The notes beneath the pieces were generated by a model that saw nothing but the letters and a program-made list of their open reading frames with translations, was not told the DNA's origin and did no database searches. Below, one piece after another: positions 29,476 through 29,720 of a DNA stretch of 29,720 bases. The stretch's first letter is position 1; the number at the start of each line of letters is the position of its first letter. The DNA comes from CAYLNC01 sp964534415 (GTDB lineage: Bacteria; Patescibacteriota; Minisyncoccia; Phycocordibacterales; JAACPR01), in the NCBI GenBank assembly GCA_964534415.1, contig CAZHOL010000008.1, positions 1 to 29,720 on the forward strand. Direction: 5' to 3'. The position numbers were made by a program, and so were the translations under genes.

Positions 29476-29720
29476 ATGATAAAAATTGAAGAAAAAATAA
29501 GAAAAATAATTGAAGACTCAATCAAGCACGCGAAAATCAAAGTGGAGAATTTTTCTGTGGAGCATCCTGTCGATTTGACGCATGGTGACTATTCCACAAA
29601 TGTGGCGCTGGTCGTTTCCAAGCAATTGCAAACTTCACCTCACAGCGTTGCGAAATTACTAGTGGAAAAAATCAGCCAGAAATTACCGTCAGAAATTAGC
29701 GAAGTCTCAATCGCTGGGCC
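29476..29720 (+). CDS. argS: Arginyl-tRNA synthetase, N-terminal fragment
   Basis: The first 81 codons of ArgS run off the window. The N-terminal Add1 domain is recognisable from THGDYSTNVALVVSK and the following helices ending in SEVSIAG, which normally continues into the PGFIN motif. It charges tRNA-Arg; one such tRNA lies at 15018. Co-transcription with dut is likely from the 1-bp spacing. Confidence 0.9.
   Translation, partial: MIKIEEKIRKIIEDSIKHAKIKVENFSVEHPVDLTHGDYSTNVALVVSKQLQTSPHSVAKLLVEKISQKLPSEISEVSIAG

Noticed and set aside
1..29720. Alternative genetic code (TGA recoded)
   Set aside because: TGA ends several genes cleanly, including the PilN-like gene, and no in-frame TGA interrupts conserved proteins.

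Overview
The window looks like a chromosomal segment of a Candidate Phyla Radiation bacterium (Patescibacteria), most likely a parcubacterium. This is an inference from several signs. The DNA is AT-rich with short, tightly packed genes. There is a pilM-pilN-pilO block, a stand-alone tRNA-binding domain protein beside ruvX, and a secE-nusG-rplK cluster with no rplA after it. Most genes lack Shine-Dalgarno sequences. TAA, TAG and TGA all act as stops, so the genetic code appears standard.

Region 1 (1-9.6 kb) is a block of ten genes, all on the minus strand, that reads as an integrated mobile element. A large-type serine recombinase sits at its left end beside a strong bidirectional hairpin terminator. 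Upstream of the recombinase are a GAF protein, an LPXTG-anchored surface protein and a Com-type zinc ribbon fused to a PAS domain. Next comes a compact operon: a 505-residue orphan protein, a coiled-coil peptide, a helix-turn-helix protein resembling a small terminase subunit, an adenine-type DNA methyltransferase and a ParB-methyltransferase fusion. Another orphan gene closes the block. Ten-bp phased repeats of the TTGGC type occur near both ends. No portal, capsid or large terminase is visible.

Region 2 (9.6-10.3 kb) holds a hairpin-rich segment that ends in an intrinsic terminator and may be a structured RNA, followed by a small Cys/His-rich protein gene. Region 3 (10.3-17.1 kb) carries housekeeping genes: an rRNA-type methyltransferase, ruvX, a tRNA-binding protein, a YqaA-type membrane protein, pilM/N/O-like genes, tRNA-Arg(UCU), tRNA-Val(UAC), an RluA-type pseudouridine synthase, rplS, a cobalamin adenosyltransferase and tRNA-His(GUG).

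Region 4 (17.1-29.7 kb) mixes a DsbA-like oxidoreductase, a SIMPL protein, secE-nusG-rplK and a toxin-antitoxin pair with an unusually complete set for thymidylate and one-carbon metabolism. That set is folD, folA, thyA, glyA, a dCMP deaminase, a Dcd-like protein, a dNMP-kinase-like protein, tmk and dut. The window ends inside argS.

Two expression styles are visible. At least eleven housekeeping genes, and three in the mobile block, have a -10 box only 6-11 nt before the ATG, which predicts leaderless mRNAs. Three orphan genes (17210, 20501, 28702) instead have a -35/-10 promoter, a real leader, a purine-rich ribosome site and their own terminator. The tmk gene is split by a 100-N scaffold gap flanked by an exact 55-bp duplication. 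Removing the gap and one copy restores a 221-codon frame, so the break is an assembly artefact.
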